Assembly: GCF_000967655.1 (NCBI RefSeq) | Contig: NZ_JXYA01000016.1 | Location: 1 to 64,000, forward strand | Reading direction: 5' to 3' | DNA: 64,000 nt | Source: Pseudoalteromonas rubra | Lineage (GTDB): Bacteria; Pseudomonadota; Gammaproteobacteria; Enterobacterales; Alteromonadaceae | Shown here: positions 17,293 through 26,215 of the stretch, piece after piece | How the letters are laid out: every line of letters begins with the position of its first letter | Numbering within the stretch: position 1 is the stretch's first letter | Translations under genes and position numbers: made by a program | Notes under the pieces: model-generated | Databases searched by the model: none | What the model was told of the DNA's origin: nothing | The model's input: the letters and a program-made list of their open reading frames with translations, nothing else

Positions 17293-17740
17293 GTATACTC
17301 CAAATCCTGATTAAAATTTTTTATTCCTGAAAAGAGACGAATTGGCCTCTCATTTATTGGGTTTACTTTTGCATTTATTCGCTGACGTGTTCACAAACCA
17401 ATCGAATAAGTGTAGCACTGCTTTTATATTTACGTGTGCCGATTTAGTAACTCTCGATCTAGTCCTGAAATCAGTGAATAGGTTGTCGTGCGGTGGGCTG
17501 TCTACACCATAACAGGCCAAACCGCGTCACTGTTAAAGCACCAACAGCTGCTTATCTAATGTGGTTTATGTCAGCGATATAGTGCGGAGATGAATCGACA
17601 ATATTGCAAGTATACGCAAGTGTATACCTAATTTTTCATCAGGTAAACGGTATCGTGTACTTTTTTGATAAGGCGATATACGGAAGCGTCTACTTTCACA
17701 TTAGCCCTTTTTAAGTTAAACTACTGTTAATTTTAAACAG
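17293..17740. promoter_or_regulatory. Divergent promoter region of the RND operon and its TetR regulator
   Basis: 448 bp without a gene. Toward the regulator lie AT-rich blocks (TTAAGTTAAACTACTGTTAA) that could hold its promoter. A dyad GTATAC-N6-GTATAC at 17610-17627 is the best operator candidate, and a second GATATAC/GTGTAC pair lies ~40 bp to its right. No other structure seen. Confidence 0.5.
17610..17627. promoter_or_regulatory. Candidate TetR-type operator (GTATAC dyad)
   Basis: GTATAC GCAAGT GTATAC: two identical self-complementary hexamers 6 bp apart, centred in the gap between the divergent efflux operon and the TetR-family gene. TetR-family repressors of RND pumps normally bind such dyads and are encoded divergently; the assignment to this regulator is inference. 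Confidence 0.45.
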
Positions 17741-18355
17741 ATGTCCGAGTCGATGACCGAGCTTACTGAAAAACAACAAGCAATACTAAGCGCAGCGGTA
17801 GAGGAGTTTGCACAGCGAGGGCTGCAGGCTACCACCATGGAAGCGATCTGTGCCGCCGCAATGGTATCCAAACGCACTTTATATAAGCATTACGCGACCA
17901 AAGAAGCCCTGTTTGATGCTGTGGTTGTTTCTCTAATCGAAAGAATACAGCCCATTACGACCATTCAGTTTATTCCCAACTACGACTTTGAAATTCAGCT
18001 GCGCCATTTGGCCGAAAGTGCCGTTTCTCTGCTGGCGGATGAAGACTACATCAAGTTGTCGCGCATTGTAATGATTGAATCTATGCGCTGCCAGGCGCAG
18101 GCTAACAGGCTTAATTGTAAATTCAGCCAATGTGAGGCATCAATGAGCCTGTGGTTTGAAGAGGCATCCCGTGCCGGGTGTCTGGGCACTTTTTCAGCGC
18201 CGTTTGCAGCGGCTTTTTTCTGGGGCGCGCTAAAGCGGCTGACATTTTGGGATCAGGCTATCCGCTGGCAGGCACCACTTCAGACGGACGTGCTTGACGA
18301 ATTTGTCGATCAGGCTTGTAAGCTATTTTGCCATGGTGTTGCTACTGGGTGTTAG
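17741..18355 (+). CDS. TetR/AcrR family transcriptional regulator
   Basis: 204 residues. The N-terminal helix-turn-helix is typical: ILSAAVEEFAQRGLQATTMEAICAA..., then VSKRTLYKHYATKEALFDAVV (recognition helix, residues ~40-62). The rest is the all-helical ligand-binding and dimer domain, close in length to AcrR. Likely represses the divergent RND operon until a pump substrate binds. No strong ribosome binding site is visible; translation may begin at the first ATG (17741) or at the one four codons later. Confidence 0.85.
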   Translation: MSESMTELTEKQQAILSAAVEEFAQRGLQATTMEAICAAAMVSKRTLYKHYATKEALFDAVVVSLIERIQPITTIQFIPNYDFEIQLRHLAESAVSLLADEDYIKLSRIVMIESMRCQAQANRLNCKFSQCEASMSLWFEEASRAGCLGTFSAPFAAAFFWGALKRLTFWDQAIRWQAPLQTDVLDEFVDQACKLFCHGVATGC

Positions 18356-18647
18356 TATGTACCTTTAATGTTTTATTTTTATGCCTTATTGGTTACTATA
18401 CTTTTGCATTGCGTAAGGAAGCCGTGTAGAAAATGCAAATCTAATCTTGTCTTTGTCGGCTTCTTTTATGCTGTCATCACAGTTGTTTCACCTTATGCTC
18501 AGGCAGTTACGAAATGGTTGTGTGTTTTGTGTGCAGCTCTCACTCTCAAAAACAGCGAGCTCAATGATATTTGAACAATACGCGATTGCGTTGAGTAGTT
18601 GCCACGAGCTTTATCTGCTCAGGCGAATTTAAAAAAGGACTATTAAT

Positions 18648-18794
18648 ATGGCAATAGGTGGACTGGGAATTTTTGGTACTTTAGTCACTTTACTAATCAC
18701 AGTGCTTTTGATGGCACTCCCATTTTATATCATATATCGCATCGTCAAGTTTGCGGTACGAAAAGGCATTCAAGAAGCAGAGCGCACTAAATAA
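18648..18794 (+). CDS. 48-residue single-pass membrane protein
   Basis: Starts on ATG behind AAAAAAGGACTATTAAT (good ribosome binding site). Residues 1-6 are followed by a long hydrophobic helix (IFGTLVTLLITVLLMALPFYIIY), then a basic cytoplasmic tail (RIVKFAVRKGIQEAERTK). Looks like a genuine small membrane protein rather than a remnant; no family recognised. It is convergent with the ABC exporter gene, whose stop lies 20 bp away. The 290 bp before it hold no convincing gene; overlapping short frames there lack ribosome binding sites. Confidence 0.6.
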   Translation: MAIGGLGIFGTLVTLLITVLLMALPFYIIYRIVKFAVRKGIQEAERTK

Positions 18795-18813
18795 CGCGCC
18801 TGCTTCAGCTGTA

Positions 18814-20658
18814 TTATTCAACACCAATAAACCCGCCGGTCTGATGCGCCCATAATTTTGCGTAGATACCATTTTGTGACAACAGGGCATCGTGTGTGCC
18901 TTGCTCAACAATCTGGCCCTGATCCATCACGATCAGGCGGTCCATTTGTGCAATGGTCGACAAGCGGTGCGCAATCGCAATCACGGTTTTACCCGTCATC
19001 AGACTGTCTAAACTATCCTGAATAGCGGCTTCCACTTCAGAATCCAGTGCCGCGGTTGCCTCATCCAAAATCAGAATAGGGGCATTTTTTAGCAGTACCC
19101 GTGCAATGGCGATACGCTGGCGTTGTCCCCCTGAGAGCTTAACACCGCGTTCACCCACCTGGGCATCGAGCCCGGTATTACCCAGACTGTCTTCAAGCCC
19201 TTCGATAAACTGACTAGCCTGCGCTTTATCAATTGCGTCCAACAGCTCGGCTTCACTGGCATCGGGCCTGCCATACAGCACGTTATCACGGACACTGCGA
19301 TGCAACAGGGCGGTGTCTTGTGTGACCATGGCAATGTGTGCGCGCAAGCTTTCCTGGTTGACCTTTGCAATATTTTGCCCGTCAATTTCAATACTGCCTT
19401 GCTGAACATCGTAAAAACGCAGCAGCAGATTAACCAGGGTTGATTTACCTGCGCCCGAGCGACCAACGATACCTATTTTTTCTCCTGGCGAGATAGTCAG
19501 GTTGAGTCCCTGAATAACCGCATGCTGCTCGGCATGTTTTTGCCGTTTGTAAGCAAAATGCAGTTCGGTAAACTTTATCTCGCCCTGAGTGACTTGTAGT
19601 GCGGGTGCATTGGGCTGGTCCTGCACATCTAATGGTCTGGCTAAGGTATTTTTACCGTCAATGGCCGTGCCGATGTTTTCAAACAGGCTGGACACTTCCC
19701 ACATTATCCACTGCGACATGCCATTAAGGCGCAACGCAAGGGCAATTGTGATTGCAATTGCACCGCTGGTGATGGCGCTGAGTGACCACAGATAAAGAGA
19801 ACCGGCGGCGACACTGAACACCAAAAGAAAGTTGAGCGTCTGGATACTGACGTTTAACTGGGTTGCCAGTCGCATCTGGGCATAGACAGGTTGAATGAAC
19901 AGGTCCATGCTTTCCCGGGCATAGACCTCTTCTCGCTTATTATATGAGAACAGCTTCACTGTGGTGATATTCGTGTAGCTGTCGACCACGCGACCTGTCA
20001 TCTGGGAGCGGGCATCGGCTTGTTTACTGGCAACCTGTTTGAGCCGGGGGACAAAATAAAACTGCATGCCTATGTACAAGGCCAGCCAAATTAGCAGTGG
20101 GATCATCAATCTCATGTCATTGTCGCTCACCAGCGCAAGCATAGCGCCAAAGTACACAATAACGTAAACCAGCACATCCAGCAGCTTCATCACCGCTTCT
20201 CGGATGGCCAGGGCCGTTTGCATGACTTTGGTTGCGATGCGTCCGGCAAATTCATCCTGATAAAAAGAAATACTTTGTTTTAGCAAATAGCGATGGGCCA
20301 GCCAGCGAATGGCCATAGGGTAGTTACCCAGCAGGCTTTGGTGCAGTATCGCACTGTGGAAAAATACCAGGGCGGGCAGACCGACCAAAGTGATCACGGC
20401 CATAACGGTGAGCTCCTGGCGCTTGACTTCGAACAACTCCGCGGGCGTGTAAGCCTGCATCCAGTCAACCAGCGTGCCCATAAAGCCAAACAACATCACT
20501 TCGAGTGTAGCCAGGATGGCAGCTGCCAGCGACATCAACAACAGAGGCCATTCCATGCCTTTGGTATAAAACCGGCAAAATGCTAGTAAACCTTGTGGTG
20601 GCTGGGTTGCCGGTCGCGCTGGGAATGGGTCGGTAAATCGTTCGAAAAACTTTAGCAT
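18814..20658 (-). CDS. ABC exporter, fused permease and ATPase
   Basis: 614 residues: six-helix type I exporter domain (~40-330) followed by the nucleotide-binding domain. Walker A GIVGRSGAGKSTL, Q-loop (MVTQDTALLH), signature VKLSGGQRQRIAIAR, Walker B PILILDEATAALD and the H-loop (AIAHRLSTI) are intact. There is no C39 peptidase domain in front, so it is not a bacteriocin processor-exporter. Probably a lipid, peptide or drug exporter of the MsbA-like group; substrate unknown. Likely monocistronic; the N-terminal stretch FERFTDPFPARPATQPP is typical of one exporter subgroup in this order. Confidence 0.88.
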   Translation of the reverse strand: MLKFFERFTDPFPARPATQPPQGLLAFCRFYTKGMEWPLLLMSLAAAILATLEVMLFGFMGTLVDWMQAYTPAELFEVKRQELTVMAVITLVGLPALVFFHSAILHQSLLGNYPMAIRWLAHRYLLKQSISFYQDEFAGRIATKVMQTALAIREAVMKLLDVLVYVIVYFGAMLALVSDNDMRLMIPLLIWLALYIGMQFYFVPRLKQVASKQADARSQMTGRVVDSYTNITTVKLFSYNKREEVYARESMDLFIQPVYAQMRLATQLNVSIQTLNFLLVFSVAAGSLYLWSLSAITSGAIAITIALALRLNGMSQWIMWEVSSLFENIGTAIDGKNTLARPLDVQDQPNAPALQVTQGEIKFTELHFAYKRQKHAEQHAVIQGLNLTISPGEKIGIVGRSGAGKSTLVNLLLRFYDVQQGSIEIDGQNIAKVNQESLRAHIAMVTQDTALLHRSVRDNVLYGRPDASEAELLDAIDKAQASQFIEGLEDSLGNTGLDAQVGERGVKLSGGQRQRIAIARVLLKNAPILILDEATAALDSEVEAAIQDSLDSLMTGKTVIAIAHRLSTIAQMDRLIVMDQGQIVEQGTHDALLSQNGIYAKLWAHQTGGFIGVE

Positions 20659-20836
20659 ATTGCCTCCTGCATGATAACAGTGCCGGTTCGACCCTGCGCG
20701 TTAATGTGGTGTTCGTAGGTTTGTTCAGAAAAAGCGCATGCGCCTTGCGTACTTATAACGCAGAATACGACTGAAAACCAAGTGACAATTTGGAAAAAGC
20801 GAAATAAGAGAAAGTGTTAGCGATGTGTAGTGGGGT

Positions 20837-20866
20837 TAAAAAGCCCGGCCTATGTGCCGGGCGAGA
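20837..20866 (-). terminator. Rho-independent terminator of the DUF3010 gene
   Basis: On the minus strand, GCCCGGCACATAGGCCGGGC forms an 8-bp GC stem followed by TTTTTAACC, starting 4 bp after the gene's stop. Confidence 0.85.
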
Positions 20867-20869
20867 GGG

Positions 20870-21331
20870 TTATTCCGCCTGTTCGGCTTCTTCATGACCA
20901 TAGGTTTTACGCATTATGTATACGTAGGCGTTATGAAACGCTTGTTCCTGGTACTTTTTTAACCCTGTATCGGCGAAATCGACAGGCACCGGATTACGCT
21001 TAAGTTGCTCTTTAACTTCAGTAGAAGACAATAACTTGACGTCTGAGCCTTCGATAAGCTGCATCGCTGTTTCCATTTTAAAACCGGCCGCGCTGCCCGC
21101 GAACTTGCCTTTGTGAGCACGTTGACGGATGGCAATAGAGTCAATTTTGTAATCTTCTACCAGCTTGGCAAAGTCGAAGTGGAATTTGCGCATCGCTTCT
21201 GTGTCCTGGCCAATATTGCCAAGGGTAAAGCGTGTCTGGCGAATATCACGAATATCAAAAACGTCTTCTTCTTTGCTCAGCAGGCACAGCAGGGCCTCGC
21301 TGCCGGTAATCTCTACACCGAGTGTTCTCAT
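20870..21331 (-). CDS. DUF3010 family protein
   Basis: 153 residues, no signal peptide. The start MRTLGVEITGSEALLCLL and the central block IRQRAHKGKFAGSAAGFKMETAMQLI are characteristic of DUF3010, a family of unknown function found in Vibrio, Shewanella and Pseudoalteromonas. The fold starts like an RNase H/actin-type beta hairpin (GVEITGSEA), which suggests but does not show a nuclease-like ancestry. Single gene ending at a strong terminator. Confidence 0.8.
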   Translation of the reverse strand: MRTLGVEITGSEALLCLLSKEEDVFDIRDIRQTRFTLGNIGQDTEAMRKFHFDFAKLVEDYKIDSIAIRQRAHKGKFAGSAAGFKMETAMQLIEGSDVKLLSSTEVKEQLKRNPVPVDFADTGLKKYQEQAFHNAYVYIMRKTYGHEEAEQAE

Positions 21332-21406
21332 TGTTGGTTTCCCATTAACTGGTCAAATAAATCGTTACAGGTAAAGATCATATCACAGCTCGCGATGAGC
21401 GAGAAC

Positions 21407-22411
21407 TCATTGCAGTATCATTTCGATGGCAATGGCGGCGTGATCTGAATAGCGAATATCTTCCTCATCGCGGTTGGGGTCTAAGTGCGATGCATAATTA
21501 TGATAGGTCAGGCGCCTTACTTTACTCTGCTCAAGGTTGGGGTTGAACTTTTTAGAAGCCAAAATGTAATCGAGCGTATTACCTGTACCCTGATAATAAT
21601 GTGTTGGCGGCTTCTGACCAAAACTAAGTTGATTGTCCGCCAGGCAAAAGCTGTCGAACAGCCCGACGCTGTTAACATCCTGATGCATGGCACTGGTTGG
21701 GAACTGCTGAGTCATAAAAGACAGAGCCGGACTGGCAATATGGTCGTTGAAATCACCCATCACGAGTGTTGCGGCGCCTTTCTCGCGCTGTGTTTTGAGG
21801 GCATCGTAGTAAACAATAGAGGCCTCCAGTGAACGGGAGATCTGCGACTGCATGGTGCCCACGGTCTGATGTAACAACGTGAGCAGAGGATCTTCAACGG
21901 AAGCATTGCCCAGCATATGGGCCATAGAATGGACGCGCTGCGATTTAAAATGCACTGCATAGACGGTTGTCAGACCAAAGCCGGGTAACTCAAAGCTGCA
22001 CTTTATAGGCGTGCGGTTAAACTTAAACTGGTGCTGGTTATTAAGGTATTCCAGGAGTTCAGGGCATGGCTCCAGCGGGGTAAAGCTCTTAAACGGGAAT
22101 TTACTGGCAATGGCAACAATGGGGTTAAACAGCACATTAGGATAAACCAGGTCGGGTTTGGGCGTGTCGACGGTTGCAAAATAGGGCAGTCCCAGATCTT
22201 CGCATAAGGTGGCCAGTGTTTCCGGGCTAAAGACTTCCTGAAACACAATGACGCTTGGGTCCATATGCTGGATAAGACCCGTGATAAACTGAGTCTTAGT
22301 CAGCCATTGGGTGTCATTGTAGGATTCATCGAGCTGATAAAAAGAATAAGGGGGCGCAGCAAAGTTCAGCAAATTGAAGGATGCAAACTTGTATGTGTGT
22401 TTCTGTGCCAT
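21407..22411 (-). CDS. Endonuclease/exonuclease/phosphatase family protein
   Basis: 334 residues from the ATG at 22411 (AGGA five bases upstream); ATG at 22426 or TTG at 22435 are alternatives. The Mg-dependent DNase-I-like fold is clear: FNLLNFA (strand with Asn), VFQEVFSP (catalytic Glu), VMGDFNDH (Asp-Asn pair) and the closing YSDHAAI (His general base), in the expected order. No signal peptide, so it acts in the cytoplasm. Substrate could be DNA, RNA or a phosphoester; homologues in this order are unstudied as far as I know. Single gene, its stop 76 bp from the DUF3010 start on the same strand. Confidence 0.82.
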   Translation of the reverse strand: MAQKHTYKFASFNLLNFAAPPYSFYQLDESYNDTQWLTKTQFITGLIQHMDPSVIVFQEVFSPETLATLCEDLGLPYFATVDTPKPDLVYPNVLFNPIVAIASKFPFKSFTPLEPCPELLEYLNNQHQFKFNRTPIKCSFELPGFGLTTVYAVHFKSQRVHSMAHMLGNASVEDPLLTLLHQTVGTMQSQISRSLEASIVYYDALKTQREKGAATLVMGDFNDHIASPALSFMTQQFPTSAMHQDVNSVGLFDSFCLADNQLSFGQKPPTHYYQGTGNTLDYILASKKFNPNLEQSKVRRLTYHNYASHLDPNRDEEDIRYSDHAAIAIEMILQ

Positions 22412-22646
22412 GGTTTTCCTCGTCATTTTACCCAAATCCCTGCTTAATCTTAGTCTTTTCCTTGCAACTCGCCACGTGAGCGTTCACAATGGGCGCTGCG
22501 TTTGAAAGTCCCCAGACTCTGTCAGTATATCACTGTTCAATCAATGCTTATTCGTAAAAGCGTTGATGGGCGTCAAATTTAAAAGAATTAACTTAACTAA
22601 TACATGTGATGCGTTGTAGGTGTCACCACTGTAAATAGGAATTATC

Positions 22647-24557
22647 ATGCCAGTAATTACTCTCCCTGACGGCAGTCAGCGTATTTTTGAAAACCCGGTT
22701 ACCACTTTAGAAGTTGCTCAGGACATCGGCCCTGGCCTTGCGAAGGCGACCATTGCCGGTCGTGTGAACGGTGTGCGTGTGGATGCATGCGACCTGATTG
22801 AACAGGACGCGCAGCTTGAGATCATCACCGCAAAAGATGAAGATGGCTTAGAGATCATCCGTCACTCGTGTGCGCACCTGATTGGCCACGCGGTTAAGCA
22901 GCTTTTCCCTGAAGCCAAAATGGCAATCGGTCCGACCATTGACAATGGTTTCTACTACGACATCGACATGGAGCACTCGCTGACTCAGGAAGACCTCGAT
23001 GCCATCGAAAAGCGCATGCTTGAACTTGCTAAAACTAACTATGACGTTGTTAAGAAGAAAGTAAGCTGGCAAGAGGCACGCGACGCATTTGAAGCGCGTG
23101 GCGAAACTTACAAAATGGAAATCCTGGATGAAAACATCGACAAAGATGACCGTCCAGGCCTATACCATCATGAAGAATATGTGGACATGTGTCGTGGTCC
23201 GCACGTGCCAAACATGAAATTCTGCCAACACTTCAAAATTATGAAAGTGGCTGGCGCATACTGGCGTGGTAATGCAGAAAATAAAATGCTGCAGCGTATC
23301 TATGGTACTGCGTGGGCAGATAAGAAGCAGCTTAAGGCTTATCTGAAGCGTCTGGAAGAAGCTGAGAAACGCGATCACCGTAAAATTGGTAAAGCGCTTG
23401 ATCTGTGGCACTGGCAGGAAGAAGCGCCGGGCATGGTTTTCTGGCATAACGACGGCTGGAGCATCTACCGTGAGCTTGAAGACTTCGTGCGTGAGAAGCT
23501 ACGTGAGTACTCTTACGAAGAAGTTAAAGGTCCGCTGATGATGGACCGTGGTCTGTGGGAAAAATCAGGCCACTGGGACAAGTACGCTGATGCGATGTTC
23601 ACCACAGAGTCTGAAAAGCGTGAATATGCCATTAAGCCGATGAACTGTCCGGGTCACGTGCAAATCTTCAACCAGGGCCTGAAGTCGTACCGCGACTTGC
23701 CACTGCGTATGGCTGAGTTTGGTTGCTGTCACCGTAACGAGCCTTCGGGCGCACTACACGGTCTGATGCGTGTTCGTGGCTTTACCCAGGATGATGCACA
23801 TATCTTCTGTACAGAAGAGCAGATCATGGATGAAGTATCAGCTTGTATTAATATGATCTATGATACATATTCGACGTTCGGCTTTGAAAAGATTGTTGTA
23901 AAACTGTCTACACGCCCTGAAAAGCGTATCGGCGACGACGAAATGTGGGACAAAGCAGAAGAAGCGCTGGCGGATGCACTTAAAGCAAACGACATCGAGT
24001 TCGACTACCTGCCGGGCGAGGGCGCGTTTTATGGTCCTAAGATCGAGTTTACTTTGTACGACTGTCTTGAGCGTGCTTGGCAATGTGGCACAGTACAGCT
24101 AGACTTTGCTTTACCGGGCCGTTTAGGCGCGACATATGTAGCAGAAAACAATGAACGTAAAACGCCAGTGATGATCCACCGTGCTGTACTGGGGTCACTG
24201 GAGCGCTTCATTGGTATTCTGACTGAAGAGTATGCAGGTTTATTCCCGACCTGGCTTGCACCTAAGCAAGTGGTGATCATGAATATCACCGACAAACAGG
24301 CCGACTATGTGCAAGAAGTTGTACAAAAACTGAATAAACTTGGAATTAGAGCTGGTGCTGACTTGAGAAATGAAAAGATTGGCTTTAAAATCCGCGAGCA
24401 TACTTTAAAACGTATCCCGTATCTCCTTGTTGTTGGAGACAAAGAAGTTGAACAACAAGAAGTAGCGGTAAGAACACGCAAAGGTGAAGACCTGGGCAAG
24501 TTCTCTGTTGATGAGTTCATCGCTAAGATCAGCGAAGAAATCAAAGACAGACGTTAA
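22647..24557 (+). CDS. thrS: Threonyl-tRNA synthetase
   Basis: 636 residues, close to the E. coli length of 642; ATG after AATAGGAATTATC. Class II synthetase attaching threonine to tRNA-Thr. TGS domain (1-61), the editing domain with the [16 protein letters not shown] motif (~73-90) that removes mischarged serine, catalytic core with motif 1 ([11 protein letters not shown]), motif 2 ([25 protein letters not shown]) and motif 3 ([13 protein letters not shown]), and anticodon-binding domain (QADYVQEVV onward). Zinc ligands (Cys in MNCPGH, His in DDAHIF and MIHRA) are present. First gene of the thrS-infC-rpmI-rplT cluster. Confidence 0.98.
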   Translation: MPVITLPDGSQRIFENPVTTLEVAQDIGPGLAKATIAGRVNGVRVDACDLIEQDAQLEIITAKDEDGLEIIRHSCAHLIGHAVKQLFPEAKMAIGPTIDNGFYYDIDMEHSLTQEDLDAIEKRMLELAKTNYDVVKKKVSWQEARDAFEARGETYKMEILDENIDKDDRPGLYHHEEYVDMCRGPHVPNMKFCQHFKIMKVAGAYWRGNAENKMLQRIYGTAWADKKQLKAYLKRLEEAEKRDHRKIGKALDLWHWQEEAPGMVFWHNDGWSIYRELEDFVREKLREYSYEEVKGPLMMDRGLWEKSGHWDKYADAMFTTESEKREYAIKPMNCPGHVQIFNQGLKSYRDLPLRMAEFGCCHRNEPSGALHGLMRVRGFTQDDAHIFCTEEQIMDEVSACINMIYDTYSTFGFEKIVVKLSTRPEKRIGDDEMWDKAEEALADALKANDIEFDYLPGEGAFYGPKIEFTLYDCLERAWQCGTVQLDFALPGRLGATYVAENNERKTPVMIHRAVLGSLERFIGILTEEYAGLFPTWLAPKQVVIMNITDKQADYVQEVVQKLNKLGIRAGADLRNEKIGFKIREHTLKRIPYLLVVGDKEVEQQEVAVRTRKGEDLGKFSVDEFIAKISEEIKDRR

Positions 24558-24568
24558 ATTAACAAACC

Positions 24569-24621
24569 TGTGCGAAAGGCTTATTAACTAACATAAAACG
24601 CTTTTCGCACAATATATTTTT
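24569..24621 (+). terminator. Candidate attenuator hairpin between thrS and infC
   Basis: TGTGCGAAAGGC and GCTTTTCGCACA pair at 11 of 12 positions and are followed by ATATATTTTTG. The structure sits between the thrS stop and the infC Shine-Dalgarno, where it could partially stop thrS transcripts or protect ends. Activity inferred only from shape. Confidence 0.5.
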
Positions 24622-24642
24622 GACTTTTTGGAGGATCGTACC

Positions 24643-25191
24643 ATTAGAGGCGGCAAAAAAGGGCAAACTACTGCTCAGAAAAATCGTATCAATGAAGAAA
24701 TCACAGCGAAAGAAGTTCGCTTAATTGACGCTGAAGGCGAACAGGCAGGCGTAGTTTCAATTAGAGAAGCAAGAACGCTTGCAGAAGAAGCCGGCCTGGA
24801 CCTGGTTGAGATCAGTCCGAATGCAGAGCCACCAGTCTGTAAAGTTATGGACTATGGTAAGTTCCTTTTTGAAAAAGCAAAAATACAAAAAGAACAAAAG
24901 AAAAAGCAAAAACAGATCCAGGTTAAAGAAATCAAATTCCGTCCTGGCACGGACGAAGGCGATTATCAGGTCAAGCTGCGTAACCTTCGCAAATTCCTTG
25001 AAGCGGGCGACAAAGCGAAAATCACCATTCGTTTCCGCGGCCGTGAAATGGCCCACCAGGAAATTGCCATTGAAATGCTAAATCGTTTGAAAGCTGATTT
25101 GGAAGAGGTGGCTCAGGTTGAGTCATTCCCGAACCGGGTTGAAGGCCGTCAAATGATTATGATGATGGCACCTATTGCGAAAAAGTCTTAA
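24643..25191 (+). CDS. infC: Translation initiation factor IF-3, ATT start codon
   Basis: 182 residues counted from ATT at 24643, which follows GGAGG by 8 bases and aligns the protein ([20 protein letters not shown]) with E. coli IF-3, itself started on AUU. An in-frame TTG 15 bp upstream lies on top of the Shine-Dalgarno and is rejected. IF-3 N domain ([27 protein letters not shown]), lysine-rich linker and C domain ([28 protein letters not shown]) are complete. IF-3 discriminates against non-standard starts, so an AUU start lets it repress its own translation, as known in E. coli. Confidence 0.97.
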   Translation: MRGGKKGQTTAQKNRINEEITAKEVRLIDAEGEQAGVVSIREARTLAEEAGLDLVEISPNAEPPVCKVMDYGKFLFEKAKIQKEQKKKQKQIQVKEIKFRPGTDEGDYQVKLRNLRKFLEAGDKAKITIRFRGREMAHQEIAIEMLNRLKADLEEVAQVESFPNRVEGRQMIMMMAPIAKKS

Positions 25192-25230
25192 TCAAGGCAT
25201 AATACGCGCCGATTTAACGATCGACAGAAT

Positions 25231-25268
25231 TTAACTCAGGTTTCAAGTGCGTAAGCCACCTGAGTTAA
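25231..25268 (+). promoter_or_regulatory. Stem-loop leader upstream of rpmI-rplT
   Basis: TTAACTCAGGT and ACCTGAGTTAA form a perfect 11-bp stem with a loop that itself contains GTGCGTAAGCCAC. It lies ~130 bp before rpmI in a 204-bp gap after infC. In E. coli and relatives, L20 represses rpmI-rplT through structures in this gap that mimic its 23S rRNA site; this stem is the obvious candidate for part of such a leader here. Confidence 0.5.
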
Positions 25269-25395
25269 CCGGTACCTAAGTAAAGGTCACGTGTGGCTTT
25301 TCACCGGAGTTAGGGTGCATACCAGGCCAATAAAGTGATGTTTATCATCCGCCTGCTTGCATAATGTTAACGCAATATCATTTGGAGTTATTGCA

Positions 25396-25596
25396 ATGTC
25401 TTACAAACTAAAGACACACAGAGGTGCTGCTAAGCGCTTCAAAAAGACTGCTTCTGGCGGTTTCAAGCGTAAACAGTCGCATCTTCGTCACATTCTGACT
25501 AAGAAATCTTCTAAGCGTAAGCTTCACCTACGTAATAAGACTATGGTTCATAAGAATGACCTGGGTCTTATCAATCGTATGTTACCATTCGCTTAA
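25396..25596 (+). CDS. rpmI: 50S ribosomal protein L35
   Basis: 66 residues from the ATG behind TTTGGAGTTATTGCA; an upstream in-frame start at 25357 is discarded because L35 begins [18 protein letters not shown]. Highly basic, with the conserved [17 protein letters not shown] and final block ([17 protein letters not shown]). Structural protein of the large subunit. It is followed 15 bp later by rplT, as in E. coli. Confidence 0.97.
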   Translation: MSYKLKTHRGAAKRFKKTASGGFKRKQSHLRHILTKKSSKRKLHLRNKTMVHKNDLGLINRMLPFA

Positions 25597-25611
25597 TAGA
25601 GGATATCAGAA

Positions 25612-25971
25612 ATGGCAAGAGTTAAACGCGGTGTTATCGCACGTGCACGTCACAAAAAAGTATTAAAGCAAGCTAAAGGTTACTACGGAGCACGTTCACG
25701 TGTTTATCGCGTAGCTTTCCAGGCAGTAACTAAAGCAGGTCAATACGCTTACCGTGACCGTCGCGCTAAGAAACGTACTTTCCGTCAACTATGGATTGCA
25801 CGTATCAACGCTGCAGCACGTCAAAACGGCCTTTCTTACAGCCGTTTCATCAATGGCCTTAAAAAGTCATCTGTTGAAATCGATCGTAAGATCCTAGCTG
25901 ATATCGCAGTATACGACCAAGTAGCTTTCGCAGCACTAGTTGCTAAAGCAAAAGAAGGTCTTGCAGCTTAA
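25612..25971 (+). CDS. rplT: 50S ribosomal protein L20
   Basis: 119 residues, basic, beginning [19 protein letters not shown], with [21 protein letters not shown] and the C-terminal [16 protein letters not shown] typical of L20, an early assembly protein of the 50S subunit and the known repressor of rpmI-rplT. RBS AGAGGATATCAGAA. The pheS-pheT genes that follow rplT in E. coli are not here; a terminator and a MITE-like element come instead. Confidence 0.98.
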   Translation: MARVKRGVIARARHKKVLKQAKGYYGARSRVYRVAFQAVTKAGQYAYRDRRAKKRTFRQLWIARINAAARQNGLSYSRFINGLKKSSVEIDRKILADIAVYDQVAFAALVAKAKEGLAA

Positions 25972-25997
25972 TTCTTTTAAGCTAAGCGATTGAAAAG

Positions 25998-26023
25998 AAA
26001 AGGAGCCAATGGCTCCTTTTTTT
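25998..26023 (+). terminator. Rho-independent terminator after rplT
   Basis: AAAAGGAGCC-AATGGCTCCTTTTTTT: a 7-bp stem (AGGAGCC/GGCTCCT) with minimal loop and a run of seven T. Confidence 0.9.
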
Positions 26024-26047
26024 GATCCTGAGTGTTTAAAACAAAGC

Positions 26048-26215
26048 GTTATACCAATTTGCTTAATTAAGTGTTCCATTTTGAGGCGAGAAAATATCGT
26101 CGATAACAAGGCAAAAATTTTGCTATTTAGTTGTTCTAAATGAGAAATTTTTAACACAGTTAGCGTCATATTTGCTCCGTCAAATTGAACAGGTATTAAG
26201 TGAAATTGGTATTAC
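26048..26215. mobile_element. MITE-like element with inverted ATACCAATTT ends
   Basis: About 168 bp bounded by GTTATACCAATTTGCTTAAT on the left and TTAAGTGAAATTGGTATTAC on the right, imperfect inverted repeats of ~19 bp. It encodes no protein, and the interior has short AT-rich dyads. Elements starting this way are familiar to me from Pseudoalteromonas, Shewanella and related genomes. It separates rplT from the SDR gene, and its right end coincides with the last base of the SDR stop codon, so it may have supplied that stop. Confidence 0.65.

Noticed and set aside
18368..18632. Two overlapping short + frames after the TetR gene
   Set aside because: Neither has a Shine-Dalgarno sequence, they overlap in different frames, and the sequence resembles no family.
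18814..20658. ABC exporter as processor-exporter of the GG-leader peptide
   Set aside because: It has no N-terminal C39 peptidase domain and lies 14 kb away on an unrelated unit.
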